Shown: positions 53,489 to 62,460 of the stretch, in pieces
Numbering within the stretch: position 1 is the first letter of the stretch
Layout: each line of letters opens with the position of its first letter
From: Methanolinea sp.
GTDB taxonomy: Archaea > Halobacteriota > Methanomicrobia > Methanomicrobiales > Methanospirillaceae
Assembly (NCBI GenBank): GCA_018262855.1
Contig: JADFDO010000002.1
Location: 1 to 64,000 of the forward strand
Length of the DNA: 64,000 nt
Direction of reading: 5' to 3'
Translations under genes and position numbers: made by a program
Notes under the pieces: generated by a model
What the model was told of the DNA's origin: nothing
Seen by the model: the letters and a program-made list of their open reading frames with translations, nothing else
Database searches by the model: none

Positions 53489-54349
53489 TCAGATAAGTTT
53501 GGAACGCTGCAGGAGCAGAATATCATCGGTAGTGAGTTTCTCTCCGGCGCGGAACATCTTGAAGAGGTGTTCTGCCTCCTTCCGTACTGCTTTCTGCTCT
53601 TTTGTGACCTTTGCCTTCTTGGTCTTCTTGCGAAGTCCTGAGATCACCTTGTCGTAATCGCGAAGCTCCTTCTGGCAGGCGATAAAGTACTTGTGCTCGG
53701 AGTCTGCTGATTCCTGTGCCTCCACAAAGTTCTTGTGAGCCGCATCGGCCTCTTCGCGTGACTTATCGGCCTTCCTGTAGAACTCCACCATCTGATCGTG
53801 GTGCTTCTGCGCGAGTTCCGCCATTTCGGTGACTTTCGCATGGAGGTCTGACGCCTGTTTCCGGAGGTCCCTTGCATTTGAGATCTTTGTCTTGATCTCC
53901 TTATTCTGTTCGAGCTCGGCCTCCTGTTCCCTGACCGACTCTTTCATCTGCTTGATCTTCTCGATAAGTTCGCGTTCCTTATCAGTAGAGAAGACTTCAG
54001 TCTGCTGCCGGAATTCGAGGTGATCGATCTGTTTCTGGAGCTCTTTCAATCCCCTGTTACGGATTCCACCGTGCTCCTTCTTGAAGGACTCTATCTCGTC
54101 GAAAAAGGTATTGGCCTGCTCGTTGATCTGGTTTCGTTCATCCTTGATGGATTGAACATCGTTGTTGTGTTTGTCGCGCAGCTCCTTGTTCTTCTGGGCT
54201 TCTTCAACGAATTCCCGTGTCTGGTTGTTGAGAGTGTTCCTTTCCCGTGCCCATTTGCTGGCCAGTGCGTTGAGCTCGTTCCTTCTGTTCTTGTGCTGTT
54301 CAGACTCGGCAAGAATCTTTTTTCTCTTTTCGATGAGTTCATTCAACAT
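53489..54349 (-). CDS. Archaeal coiled-coil protein (COG1340-like)
   Basis: Nearly the whole 286-residue protein is charged heptad-rich coiled coil (ELIEKRKKILAESEQHKNRRNELNALASKWARERNTLNNQTREFVEEAQKNKELRDKHN...). A short globular tail ends FKMFRAGEKLTTDDILLLQRSKLI. This matches the euryarchaeal COG1340-type family, sometimes wrongly labelled phosphoserine phosphatase. It may organise protein or RNA complexes; the function is not known. It lies downstream of ftsZ in the same direction but 500 bases away. Confidence 0.82.
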   Translation of the reverse strand: MLNELIEKRKKILAESEQHKNRRNELNALASKWARERNTLNNQTREFVEEAQKNKELRDKHNNDVQSIKDERNQINEQANTFFDEIESFKKEHGGIRNRGLKELQKQIDHLEFRQQTEVFSTDKERELIEKIKQMKESVREQEAELEQNKEIKTKISNARDLRKQASDLHAKVTEMAELAQKHHDQMVEFYRKADKSREEADAAHKNFVEAQESADSEHKYFIACQKELRDYDKVISGLRKKTKKAKVTKEQKAVRKEAEHLFKMFRAGEKLTTDDILLLQRSKLI

Positions 54350-54849
54350 GGGTCATCATCCTCGACAGATCAGTCGGAATGCCCTGATTCCACGCGCTGG
54401 GGATGGGCCGGGAGAAGGATGTACATTTACGTGACAGAAAATTGGATTTCTTGCCTGTGTCCGGAGCACTCCGTGAAGAGACCAGGTTAATCCTGCACTT
54501 CACGACTCCTATGAAAAAAGTGCCGCGGCAATCGACCGGGCCTTTGTTCAGCTGGCTGTCCATCATGTTCGACTCCCTATTCCGGAAGGGTTCCTGAAAG
54601 TTCCCTTTCAACCACCCTTCTCCTGGCAATCCCGGGTGCATGGAACCCGGTGATTTTCTATTATTTAGACGGTATGAATTGTATTAATAGTTTCGTCGTG
54701 ACGCGAAGATAATCATCGAAATCTGGAAGGCGATTTTTCAGGATTTTTTTAAAAACAGTATGAGGACCTATGACCGGTCTCTTCCGGTTCATGGTCCGGT
54801 ATTGGCAATTGTGTGAATCAAGGTGGTATTGTGCACATTTTGTGAAGAC
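54350..54849. other. 500-base gap between ftsZ and the coiled-coil gene
   Basis: No convincing gene was found. Next to ftsZ (about 54730-54800) there are inverted repeats (ACCGG..CCGGT) and, on the minus strand, a T-run TTTTTAAAAAAATCC that fits an ftsZ terminator. Near 54675-54690 GTATTAATAG is a TATA candidate for the coiled-coil gene, giving a leader of about 300 nt. A hairpin CCGGGT..ACCCGG sits near 54632-54650. SepF was looked for in all frames and not found. Confidence 0.35.
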
Positions 54850-56007
54850 TCAGCCTACCCATTCCAGCAAGGTACCTCCGGCCGTCATGTCACGTGCCTT
54901 TCTGTTCTTCGGGAGCTGCGGGGCCTTCGGACTTACCTTTTTCTGCTCGAGATCCTCGAGGATTGTCTTGTAAGAGACCCTGCTTCCCATGATCTTCCCG
55001 GTCTGGACGCCGGTCATGATGGCCAGCACCCGGACTTTCCCCTCCATGTCATTCTTGACCCGGGCTCCCCAGATCACATCCGCATGGGGATCGAGTTCGT
55101 AGGTGAGGGATGATGCGATCTCCTCTGCATCCTGCAGGGTAAGGTCGCCGCCACCGGTGATGTGGATGAGGCTTCCCGTGGCACCGCGATAATCGATGTC
55201 AAGCATCGGGTTGCTCAGACACTCGCGAACCACGCTCTCGGACTTGTTCTGCTGTTTGCTCTCGCCGACCAGCATCACCGCCACACCTCCCTTGCTCATA
55301 ATTGCCCTGACATCAGCGTAATCAATGTTGATCAGCGAAGGCTGTGTAATGGTCTCGCTGATGCCTTTCACGGTCTCACCGATGAGCTGGTCCATCACTG
55401 AGAACGCCTGTCCGAGCGGGAGGTTGGGTACAAAATTTTTGAGCCTGTTGTTGTCGAGGACAATGACCGAATCTGCTGATGAAGCAAGGGCTTCGAGTCC
55501 TTCTTCGGCCCTTATCAGTCGCGCCTTCTCAACCTGGAAGGGATAGCTGACCATGCCTACGACGATAGCTCCCTGTTCCTTGGCGATCTGTGCGACCACA
55601 GGTGCAGAACCGGTACCGGTTCCGCCTCCCATTCCGGCAGTGATGAAACAGAGATCGGCATTTTCCAGGAGCGCTTCCAGCGTTGGCCTGGCCATCTCTG
55701 CCGCCCTCTTTCCGACATCGGGATATCCGCCGGCACCGAGACCCTTGGTAAGGGACTTGCCGATGAGGACCCTTTTGTCGGACTGGATCATATCCAGGTG
55801 TTGCTTGTCGGTGTTAATCGCGATGGTCTCTGCGCCTGAGACACCCATATGGTGCAGCCTGTTGATGGTGTTGTTCCCGGCGCCGCCACAGCCAATGATT
55901 ACGATACGGGGTTGCCCAATGAACTCATCATCGATGGAGCCTGAGGTGTTTGACATCTCCTTCTCAATTTCAAAGTTCTTCTGGGCGTCGTTGATAATAC
56001 TCTGCAT
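54850..56007 (-). CDS. ftsZ: Cell division protein FtsZ
   Basis: FtsZ is the tubulin-like GTPase of the division ring. The GTP-binding segments are [35 protein letters not shown] (tubulin signature 127-134) and the T7-loop region [17 protein letters not shown]. The C-terminal domain continues to about 360, followed by a short tail ending [12 protein letters not shown], which may bind partner proteins. Length 385 is typical for archaea. An RHH regulator gene lies 11 bases upstream in the same operon. Confidence 0.97.
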   Translation of the reverse strand: MQSIINDAQKNFEIEKEMSNTSGSIDDEFIGQPRIVIIGCGGAGNNTINRLHHMGVSGAETIAINTDKQHLDMIQSDKRVLIGKSLTKGLGAGGYPDVGKRAAEMARPTLEALLENADLCFITAGMGGGTGTGSAPVVAQIAKEQGAIVVGMVSYPFQVEKARLIRAEEGLEALASSADSVIVLDNNRLKNFVPNLPLGQAFSVMDQLIGETVKGISETITQPSLINIDYADVRAIMSKGGVAVMLVGESKQQNKSESVVRECLSNPMLDIDYRGATGSLIHITGGGDLTLQDAEEIASSLTYELDPHADVIWGARVKNDMEGKVRVLAIMTGVQTGKIMGSRVSYKTILEDLEQKKVSPKAPQLPKNRKARDMTAGGTLLEWVG

Positions 56008-56018
56008 TGTTGACCCTC

Positions 56019-56195
56019 CTAAACCTTGAATGAAACCTGGTCACTCTCCTTGAGGATGCGCCCGCCGCGTCTCTCTATCAACTGGCGAACTGCATCCCGG
56101 ACTGCTTCAGAGACAGTGGGGAACTCCCCTGCCGCCACCATCTGCTCAAGCATCTCGATTTGCTGGTCTGGCAGTCTGAGGGTGATACGTTTCAT
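56019..56195 (-). CDS. cdrS: Ribbon-helix-helix regulator next to ftsZ (CdrS-like)
   Basis: The 58-residue protein begins [20 protein letters not shown] and continues [21 protein letters not shown], the ribbon-helix-helix (MetJ/Arc, CopG) fold: a DNA-contacting strand with basic residues, then helix-turn-helix. Its stop is 11 bases before the ftsZ ATG, so both share one mRNA. In haloarchaea the short RHH protein CdrS is co-transcribed with ftsZ2 and controls division genes; conserved size and position support homology. Three 11-bp direct repeats lie just upstream of its start. Confidence 0.85.
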   Translation of the reverse strand: MKRITLRLPDQQIEMLEQMVAAGEFPTVSEAVRDAVRQLIERRGGRILKESDQVSFKV

Positions 56196-56211
56196 TTTTT
56201 CCTCTTAATAT

Positions 56212-56251
56212 GACAATTGTCCGACATTTGTCCGACATTTGTCTGTCATTT
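56212..56251. promoter_or_regulatory. Triple 11-bp direct repeat upstream of cdrS-ftsZ, probable operator
   Basis: GTCCGACATTT occurs twice head to tail (56219-56229, 56230-56240) and is followed directly by the variant GTCTGTCATTT (56241-56251). A palindrome GACAATTGTC (56212-56221) overlaps the first unit. The 11-bp period equals about one helical turn, as expected for cooperative RHH dimers. It lies 17-56 bases before the cdrS ATG; a TATA-like TATATATA stands near 56301, upstream for the minus-strand genes. Confidence 0.6.
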
Positions 56252-56403
56252 AGCTTGCTTATGTCTGACTATGCAGATGAATCCTACTTTATCAAAATAG
56301 TATATATAATTTTCTATTTAATGTGGAAAAATTGGAGAAAGACTCCCCATCCTTTTATGATAATCCGGTTCACACTTGTATGTTCTCATCACCGGGTTTT
56401 TAA

Positions 56404-57402
56404 ATGAATCGGCAGAATTTGTCCAGAGTGGTTCATGGTGGGACCGGAATCAGGATCAAAAGAGATACGGGCGCATCAATCCTCGACTTTTCCGCGAATA
56501 TCAACCCCTACCCGCCGCACCTTGTTACCGCGGTCACCCAGGGTGACCTTGATGAATATCCGGATGACAGCTATGGAGAACTCAAATCGGTGATAGCCCG
56601 TCACCTTGGCAGGGATCCCCAGGAGATTACTGTAGGTAACGGATCTATTGAGGTGATACGGGTCCTCTGCAGCACGATCCTCTCTCCCGGAGATTCAGTC
56701 AGGATCACACCGCCTACATTTGGCGAATATGAATTTTCGGCAAGGCTTGCCGGAGCATCGGTTGCCGTAGGACCCGGATATAAACTCAGATTCCTGTGCA
56801 ACCCGAACAACCCCACAGGGTATCTCATGGAAAAGAACGAGATACTCCGAATTCTTGAACAGTGTGAACGGGACAACAGTTACCTAGCGGTCGATGAAGC
56901 ATTCATTGAGATCTCCGATGACCCCTCGCAGCATGTGGCAGATATCAGGCACCCCCTGTTGTTCGTTCTCCGTTCCCTTACCAAGAGTTATGCCGTCCCT
57001 GGGATCAGGTTCGGCTTTGGACTGGGTGATACGGAGCTCATTGAGCAGATGGAGATGCGTAGGCTTCCATGGACTGTAAATGCTGTTGCTGAAAAGATTG
57101 CGATTGCTGCATTTATGCAGTACAGTGATCTTTCACTATCCAGGAAACGTATCATGGAAGAGAGGGCAAGGCTCTGCAGCGCCCTGGCAGATCTTCCCAT
57201 CGAAGTCGTCCCTTCAAGTGCCAATTTCCTCCTTCTTCACCTGGACCACGATGCCGGCCCACTCTGTGATGCGTTGCTGCAGAAAGGGATCCTTGTCAGG
57301 GACTGCCACTCGTTTGGCCTTCCATGCTCCATCCGTGTTGCGGTTCGTTGCAGGGAAGAGAATCTCTGCCTTGTGGAGGCGTTGCAGGAATGCATGCGCT
57401 GA
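56404..57402 (+). CDS. cobD: Threonine-phosphate decarboxylase / HisC-like aminotransferase
   Basis: This fold-type I PLP enzyme shows ILDFSANINPYPPH, ITVGNGSIEVIRVLCS, LCNPNNPTGYLM, YLAVDEAFIE and the PLP Lys in LRSLTKSYAVPGIRFGFGLG. CobD makes aminopropanol phosphate for the cobamide lower loop; HisC is the close relative. The next gene, cobY, overlaps it by 13 bases and acts in the same pathway, and the start (VVHGGTGIRI...ILDFSANINP) is CobD-like. I therefore favour CobD. Length 332. Confidence 0.85.
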   Translation: MNRQNLSRVVHGGTGIRIKRDTGASILDFSANINPYPPHLVTAVTQGDLDEYPDDSYGELKSVIARHLGRDPQEITVGNGSIEVIRVLCSTILSPGDSVRITPPTFGEYEFSARLAGASVAVGPGYKLRFLCNPNNPTGYLMEKNEILRILEQCERDNSYLAVDEAFIEISDDPSQHVADIRHPLLFVLRSLTKSYAVPGIRFGFGLGDTELIEQMEMRRLPWTVNAVAEKIAIAAFMQYSDLSLSRKRIMEERARLCSALADLPIEVVPSSANFLLLHLDHDAGPLCDALLQKGILVRDCHSFGLPCSIRVAVRCREENLCLVEALQECMR

Positions 57403-57992
57403 TCCTGGCAGGCGGTCCGGGCAGTCGCCTGGGAATGGGAGAAAAGCCCCTCGTTTTGGTTGACGGCACACCAATGATACTGTCTGTGATCGATGCGTTC
57501 AGGGCTGCCGGGTGTGAGGTGACGGTGATCCTCACACGGAAGACACCCTATACCCATACATGGTGCCGTGCACAGGGAATCCCCCATTACACCGCATCAG
57601 GGAACGGATATATCGATGATATTATCGAGTCCGTGGGAATCCTTGACATCAGTGGACCGTTTTTCACTTCTGTCGCTGACCTCCCCCTTCTCGGGGCAGA
57701 TCTCATTCGGGATATCCTTGACGTCTACAGAAAGAGCGGAAAGCCCGCTCTTTCCACATGGGTTCCAAAAAGCATCGCTGAAGAGTGTGGGTCCAGAATC
57801 CCTTATGTGGAAAATGTGGGCGGGGTCGAAGCATGCCCTGCCGGGATCAACATCCTGCGGGGAGACCAGGTTGGTTCACCGCAGGAAGAGGAAAGGATCC
57901 TGATCCATGATCCACGCCTGGCATACAACGTCAATACCCGTGAAGCCCTTGCACAGGCCCTCTTCATGAAGAGTTGCAATAAACAAGGTTAG
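57390..57992 (+). CDS. cobY: GTP:adenosylcobinamide-phosphate guanylyltransferase CobY
   Basis: It activates adenosylcobinamide phosphate with GTP, the archaeal replacement for bacterial CobU. The start MHALILAGGPGSRLGMGEKPLVLVDGTPMI is the nucleotidyltransferase signature; FFTSVADLPLLGADLI contains the metal-binding Asp. The middle YVENVGGVEACPAGINILRG fits CobY. Length 200 is typical. ATG at 57390 lies inside the end of cobD, so the two are translationally coupled. Confidence 0.92.
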   Translation: MHALILAGGPGSRLGMGEKPLVLVDGTPMILSVIDAFRAAGCEVTVILTRKTPYTHTWCRAQGIPHYTASGNGYIDDIIESVGILDISGPFFTSVADLPLLGADLIRDILDVYRKSGKPALSTWVPKSIAEECGSRIPYVENVGGVEACPAGINILRGDQVGSPQEEERILIHDPRLAYNVNTREALAQALFMKSCNKQG

Positions 57993-58105
57993 CTCCTGAT
58001 TCTTGTGTGAAATCAGCGTCTCTTGAGGTCATTTTTGACAATTCAGGTAATTTTGGGCTTTTTTAAGGAGGGAAATTTAATGAATCACGGTAGAGATGTA
58101 TAGGT

Positions 58106-59341
58106 ATGCAGGTCTCGCGGGAAGTGGAACTCGAAGGTCATATCATTGATTCCGGCATCATGACGCGAGTGTTTGATCGAATCATGGATATGGGGGGCAA
58201 TTTCGAGATTATCGTGTTTGATGTCGGTAAACGAAAATCCGATCCGAGTTATGCCCATCTCCGGGTGAATGCAGACACGGAAGAACAACTCCGTGCCATC
58301 TTGTCAGAGATCCACCGGTTCGGAGTCCGTCTCCTTGAAATAAAGGATGTCTGCACTGTCCCGGCAGAAGGCGACAGGATCGTTCCCAAGGGTTTTTATT
58401 CGACCACTCATCACCCCACCTCGATCAAGTACCAGGGGATATGGATACCCGTCCAGCACATCGAGATGGACTGCCTGGTGGTGATTGACAAGAACGCTAT
58501 GAGTGCCCTCTGTACGCCGATCTCGAAACTGAAAAGAGAGGACCTTGTCGTGGTCGGCGAGGAAGGGGTCAGGGTCAGCCCTCCTGAACGTCCCCGGAAT
58601 ATATCCACCTTCGAGTTTATGCAGGGGACGGTCTCACCCGAGAGGCCGAGCGAGACCATCATAGCCCGGATCGCCTCAGAAATAATCAGCCTCAAGAAGA
58701 AGGGTGGCAAGATTGGGCTTGTCGGCGGCCCCGCGATCATCCACACGGGTGCTGCCAATGCACTCGCCTCGATTATCAGGAAAGGGTATATCGATGTACT
58801 GTTCGCGGGGAATGCACTGGCAACGCATGATATCGAGTACAACCTTTTCGGCACCTCGCTCGGGATGGATCTCTCTACGGGGAAACCCCTTACCGGGGGG
58901 CATAAAAATCATTTTTATGCAATTTCCGAGGTGATCCGGGCCGGATCCATCGCGAATGCTGTGCAGAAAGGTGTGATCAGCGGGGGAATAATGTACGAGT
59001 GTGTGCAGAGGGGTATTCCCTACATCCTGGCAGGCTCGATTCGTGATGACGGTCCTCTGCCCGATGTGATCACCGATACGATGGAGGCACAGGACCGGAT
59101 GCGGGAGCATGTGGGGGAATGCAACATGGTCCTGATGATCGCAACCCTCCTCCATTCTGTCGCGGTGGGGAACCTGCTGCCTTCCTACGTGAAGACCATT
59201 TGTGTTGATATCAACCCTTCATCGGTGACCAAGCTCATGGACAGGGGTACGATGCAGGCGATCGGTGTCGTCAGCGACGCAGGTGCATTTCTTCCCCTGC
59301 TCGAAAAACAGCTGGAACTCCAGGACGATACTTCTCAATGA
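58106..59341 (+). CDS. TIGR00300-type protein, probable archaeal ornithine cyclodeaminase
   Basis: The N-terminal domain (SREVELEGHIIDSGIMTRVFDRIMDMGGNFEIIVFDVGKRKSDPSYAHLRV) matches the LOR/SDH-region family. The C-terminal Rossmann part (KKGGKIGLVGGPAIIHTGAANALASIIRKGYIDVLFAGNALATHDIEYNLFGTSLG) binds NAD. A Methanococcus member was reported to convert ornithine to proline. That would supply proline here; related domains in lysine catabolism are the alternative. A TTTAAT element about 33 bases before the ATG suggests a short leader. Confidence 0.85.
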   Translation: MQVSREVELEGHIIDSGIMTRVFDRIMDMGGNFEIIVFDVGKRKSDPSYAHLRVNADTEEQLRAILSEIHRFGVRLLEIKDVCTVPAEGDRIVPKGFYSTTHHPTSIKYQGIWIPVQHIEMDCLVVIDKNAMSALCTPISKLKREDLVVVGEEGVRVSPPERPRNISTFEFMQGTVSPERPSETIIARIASEIISLKKKGGKIGLVGGPAIIHTGAANALASIIRKGYIDVLFAGNALATHDIEYNLFGTSLGMDLSTGKPLTGGHKNHFYAISEVIRAGSIANAVQKGVISGGIMYECVQRGIPYILAGSIRDDGPLPDVITDTMEAQDRMREHVGECNMVLMIATLLHSVAVGNLLPSYVKTICVDINPSSVTKLMDRGTMQAIGVVSDAGAFLPLLEKQLELQDDTSQ

Positions 59342-60384
59342 GTAAGAGGCATGCAGTAAGGGCGCTCGGCGTTTAGGATATATTCCCACTCTTCCCTGCA
59401 GGTGCAGGGTGTGTGAAAGAGCGTTCTCAATAACTCCCTGTCTGCAGAAAGGGAATATTCCCGTATCCCTTTCACGATCTCACGGTCGCAGGATCCGCAA
59501 TTGTGCGCACCCCTTATCTGGCCGCCGCCAACCGGATCACAGGTGAGGTGGACAGGGGACTCCATGAGAATTGAAAGGATGCTCCAGAGATAGGGTGGCC
59601 GGTATTCCCCCCTCTTCCAGTAATACTCGAGTTCGGTCCCTCTCTGGACCGTGCAGGGATTGAGGGAGATCATATCGGCAAGGCCTGACAGGTCACGGAT
59701 GGAAGATTTCATGTCGGAGACAGCTTCTCCCTCCGTGAGGAACAGGGGCTTTGCAAGGAGGTATGCCTTCACGCCGGCACCTGCGTGTCGTGCCACCTTG
59801 ACCGCCCCGCAGAAATCATCCCATGAGAACCCTTTGTTGATACATTTTTCCCTGATTACGTCATTGCTCGTCTCGACGCCTATCGCTACATAAAGGGGGA
59901 TTTCATGGGAGTTGTCATCAATGGATGAGAGAAAAGAAGAGACCCCTTCCTCGGACACATATTCAGGCCGTGTCTCTGCAATAACCAGCTTCCCGCGTAA
60001 CAGACCTGCCAGGGTATCTCTTGCCCGGGATGGAACCTCCCTGGAGTCGAAGAGGCTCCCCGAAGTGTATATCTTCACGGCATCGATGCCCGCAAGCGGA
60101 AAATGATCCCTGATCCAGGAGACCTGGGAGAGAAGCAGGGCCTCAAGTGCTCCTTGATCTCCAGTTCCATACCTCTCGTGCCGATAGCTGCACATCCGGC
60201 AACGGTTCCACTCACACCCGCCGGTCTTCAGGATGACGGTGAGGGTTGAAACAATTTCTCCGAGAATCCGGTCACTGCCAGTCCATGCGGCAAGCGGCCG
60301 ATCAGAATCGCTCTTGTGATTCACTGAAGGATCATTGGTGCGGGAAGCTGATAACAACGTGGGAACATTTGCCATCCGTTGCAT
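59335..60384 (-). CDS. Archaeosine radical SAM partner RaSEA
   Basis: The radical SAM cysteines are in GGCEWNRCRMCSYRHERYG (C-x4-C-x2-C spacing variant). Following segments VKIYTSGSLFDSREVP, VIAETRPEYVSEEG and YVAIGVETSNDVIREKCINKGFSWDDF fit the archaeal TIGR01210-type family. RaSEA cleaves the lysine adduct made by ArcS to leave archaeosine in tRNA; arcS lies at 36.3 kb. Extra cysteines near the end (HNCGSCDREIV, PCTCREE) may bind metal. Its stop overlaps the end of the convergent TIGR00300 gene by 7 bases. Confidence 0.88.
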   Translation of the reverse strand: MQRMANVPTLLSASRTNDPSVNHKSDSDRPLAAWTGSDRILGEIVSTLTVILKTGGCEWNRCRMCSYRHERYGTGDQGALEALLLSQVSWIRDHFPLAGIDAVKIYTSGSLFDSREVPSRARDTLAGLLRGKLVIAETRPEYVSEEGVSSFLSSIDDNSHEIPLYVAIGVETSNDVIREKCINKGFSWDDFCGAVKVARHAGAGVKAYLLAKPLFLTEGEAVSDMKSSIRDLSGLADMISLNPCTVQRGTELEYYWKRGEYRPPYLWSILSILMESPVHLTCDPVGGGQIRGAHNCGSCDREIVKGIREYSLSADRELLRTLFHTPCTCREEWEYILNAERPYCMPLTH

Positions 60385-60609
60385 CGCAATTCCCTGTTTC
60401 CATCTGTCAATTATTGGTCTTCTTCTCCAGCAACCCCGGGAATTTTCGTGTTATTGTAGAGAGTGTGGACAAATAAGGTGAGTATACCAGAAGACTATTC
60501 AATTTCACTGCGGCATATATTGAATAATCTATATCCCTAGGGACTGCAGGAGGTTGCATGTGCCGGGGAACCTCGTTTGAATCAAAATAAGAGATCCAGG
60601 TGCAATATC

Positions 60610-61725
60610 ATGATTAAGCCAAGATCGCGATCCCGTCAGAGTATCCGGGCGCTTGTATACATAACCGTGCTCGTCATGCTGCTTGCAGGAGTTGTTACCG
60701 CGTACGAACTGTCAATATTCGCCCCTTCGAGCGTGCAGAAAGGTATGCCGCTTGTCATCAACGGATCAAGCAACCTGCCTCCAGCGATCTCGGTAGATAT
60801 CGTGCTCTCGCGGGCAGAATATACCACGGAAGAGATTGCAAGGCAGACAGTAACGCTGCAGGGGACGAAGGAGTTTACTGTTATTTTTGACACGAAGGAT
60901 CTCGCAAAAGGCCAGTACAAGGTAGAGGTGCCCGGGATTTCAGGATACACTTTCCTCGGGGATTCGACCACTATAAAGATAGTGCAGATTATCGACCGGT
61001 CCGACGAAGTGATCATAAAATCTCCAAGGACCCAGGAGATGGACGGCAGCCTCGAATTGAGGGGGGTCATTCCAACTCAGAAAGCTGCAGGGGTCCAGAT
61101 CCAGGTAGTCGGTCCCAAAAATGAGGTCGTATTTGGACCTGAATATATCATCACATTAATGGATGGATCGTTCACGCGGGAGATCACCATTGCGGGTCCA
61201 GGTACGTATGAGGTGAGCTTTACGGACAGCCGGGGATTCATCGGGACTTACCCCTTCAATGTGACAGCCCCCTTTGTTCCTGTCACACCAACTCCCACCG
61301 CTGATACATCAATGATGGCGATCACCGCCACCGCACAGTCCAGTACTGACCATCCAGCGTTTTTCGTCGTGACGGGGGCCACGGGCGATGTGAAGATCTC
61401 TACCTCTTCAGGGATCGACTGGATACTCGAGTACCCCGATTCGCGTGGTGCAATTCAGAAGATCAACAGCAAGGGACAGCAGGATCCGGAGGAGGTCAAC
61501 ATAACTGCCAACGGTGCAACCATATACCTGAAGGTATACCCGTACAGGTTCTCAGACCGTGGTGAGGTGACAATCTTTGCAGAGGGTGCAGGAAAAGTGG
61601 GCGTAGCTTCCGAGATCCCCCCGGTATTCGCAGCAACCACAAGTCCAACCCCGAAATCACCTTTTCCGTGGGTGATCACAATTCTTGCACTCATGGTGGT
61701 TGGATTTCGAAAGATCCGCCATTGA
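60610..61725 (+). CDS. Surface-layer-type exported protein with C-terminal membrane anchor
   Basis: After a basic start and signal segment (SIRALVYITVLVMLLAGVVTAYE) come Ig-like beta domains (about 40-225: LSIFAPSSVQKGMPLVINGSSNLPPAISVDIVLSRAEY..., VIIKSPRTQEMDGSLELRGVI). Then a Thr/Pro linker (PVTPTPTADTS), another beta domain, a second TSPTPKSP linker and a C-terminal helix PWVITILALMVVGF with a basic tail RKIRH. This tripartite end resembles archaeal surface-protein sorting or anchoring signals. The ATG at 60610 fits the signal best. The exact family is uncertain. Confidence 0.78.
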   Translation: MIKPRSRSRQSIRALVYITVLVMLLAGVVTAYELSIFAPSSVQKGMPLVINGSSNLPPAISVDIVLSRAEYTTEEIARQTVTLQGTKEFTVIFDTKDLAKGQYKVEVPGISGYTFLGDSTTIKIVQIIDRSDEVIIKSPRTQEMDGSLELRGVIPTQKAAGVQIQVVGPKNEVVFGPEYIITLMDGSFTREITIAGPGTYEVSFTDSRGFIGTYPFNVTAPFVPVTPTPTADTSMMAITATAQSSTDHPAFFVVTGATGDVKISTSSGIDWILEYPDSRGAIQKINSKGQQDPEEVNITANGATIYLKVYPYRFSDRGEVTIFAEGAGKVGVASEIPPVFAATTSPTPKSPFPWVITILALMVVGFRKIRH

Positions 61726-61800
61726 GCGATCCTGCCATTTTTCCCCCAATCACGTGTTCCGGATATTTTTTAAGAATCGGAATCAAACAGGTATATCCGT

Positions 61801-61885
61801 GCCGGGGTAGTCTAGTCCGGAAAGGCGGTGGCCTTGAAAGCCACTGGTGCCCAGCACCTCAAGAGTTCAAATCTCTTCCCCGGCG
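61801..61885 (+). tRNA. tRNA-Ser (anticodon UGA)
   Basis: The 85-base gene folds fully: acceptor GCCGGGG with CCCCGGC and discriminator G, D-arm starting TAGTCTAGTCCGG, anticodon stem GTGGC/GCCAC with loop CTTGAAA (anticodon TGA), a long variable arm (GGTGCCCAGCACC) and T-arm AGAGTTCAAATCTCT. The long variable arm and discriminator G confirm a serine tRNA. There is no intron and CCA is not encoded. A TTTTTTAAG element about 30 bases upstream may be its TATA box. Confidence 0.97.
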
Positions 61886-62224
61886 TAATTTCTGTTTCTT
61901 TGATCTCATATCTCATATGAAAGATCTGATATCTTCCGACCGAAAAGACACCTACCTCGGCAAAGCGCGTTACCGTAAATCATTTTTTTTATTCGTGGAT
62001 TCTCACCCGCTTAAAAATTAAAATAGCCATAAATATTCCTTAAAATTAAAATCTATGGTTTTTTAACAAAAATTGGAAACCAGCCCATCAACGGATTTTA
62101 CGACGGGTTCTACTGAAACCCTCAAAATTTTACCGCATAAAGTGACCAAAAGGACCCCTGGATCCCCAGTTTTGAGGGAAAGGAGCCGAAATAAATATAA
62201 ACCCCAACAATTCAACGTAAAATT
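61886..62224. other. 339-base A/T-rich intergenic region with inverted repeat
   Basis: No gene is seen. Near 62010-62050 an A/T-rich tract repeats TTAAAATTAAAAT-like units. A 9-bp inverted repeat, CCCTCAAAA (62119-62127) and TTTTGAGGG (62170-62178), lies directly upstream of the TATA box of the next gene and could be a regulator site or a long-range RNA stem. Confidence 0.4.
62187..62199 (+). promoter_or_regulatory. BRE/TATA promoter of the 71-aa protein gene
   Basis: CGAAATAAATATA combines a purine-rich BRE-like start with a strong TATA box. Its centre is about 29 bases before the ATG at 62225, so the mRNA should have almost no leader. The quality of the box suggests strong transcription. 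Confidence 0.6.
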
Positions 62225-62440
62225 ATGGGAGTAAAAATTGGTAAAGAAAAGATCAAGCGTGAACCCGGATACCTTTACTACTTAGGGAAGGACGGGTACG
62301 TTTGGGCTGCACCGATGAAGAGCAACAAAACCGGCAAGAAGCGGAAAGTTGGAACGGAGAAGATCCCAAAGGAGAAGGGATATTTCTACTATCTTGGCAA
62401 GGACGGCTTCGTCGGAAAAGCCAAGATGAAAAACGCGTAA
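62225..62440 (+). CDS. Small basic protein built of two tandem repeats
   Basis: The 71-residue, lysine-rich protein is an internal duplication: EKIKREPGYLYYLGKDGYVWAAPMK and EKIPKEKGYFYYLGKDGFVGKAKMK, joined by SNKTGKKRKVGT. Each unit has the shape GY-x-YYLGKDG-x-V, probably a small beta-hairpin or SH3-like element. Similar small proteins occur in archaea and bacteria without known function. High charge and a strong promoter would suit a nucleic-acid-binding or chromatin protein, but that is a guess. A 30-base palindrome follows 20 bases after the stop. Confidence 0.75.
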   Translation: MGVKIGKEKIKREPGYLYYLGKDGYVWAAPMKSNKTGKKRKVGTEKIPKEKGYFYYLGKDGFVGKAKMKNA

Positions 62441-62460
62441 ATCCCATTTCATTTTTTCTT

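Noticed and set aside
54339-54641. 100-codon minus-strand frame between ftsZ and the coiled-coil gene, tested as a SepF candidate
   Set aside because: It has no SepF core or amphipathic N-terminal helix and overlaps the start of the coiled-coil gene.
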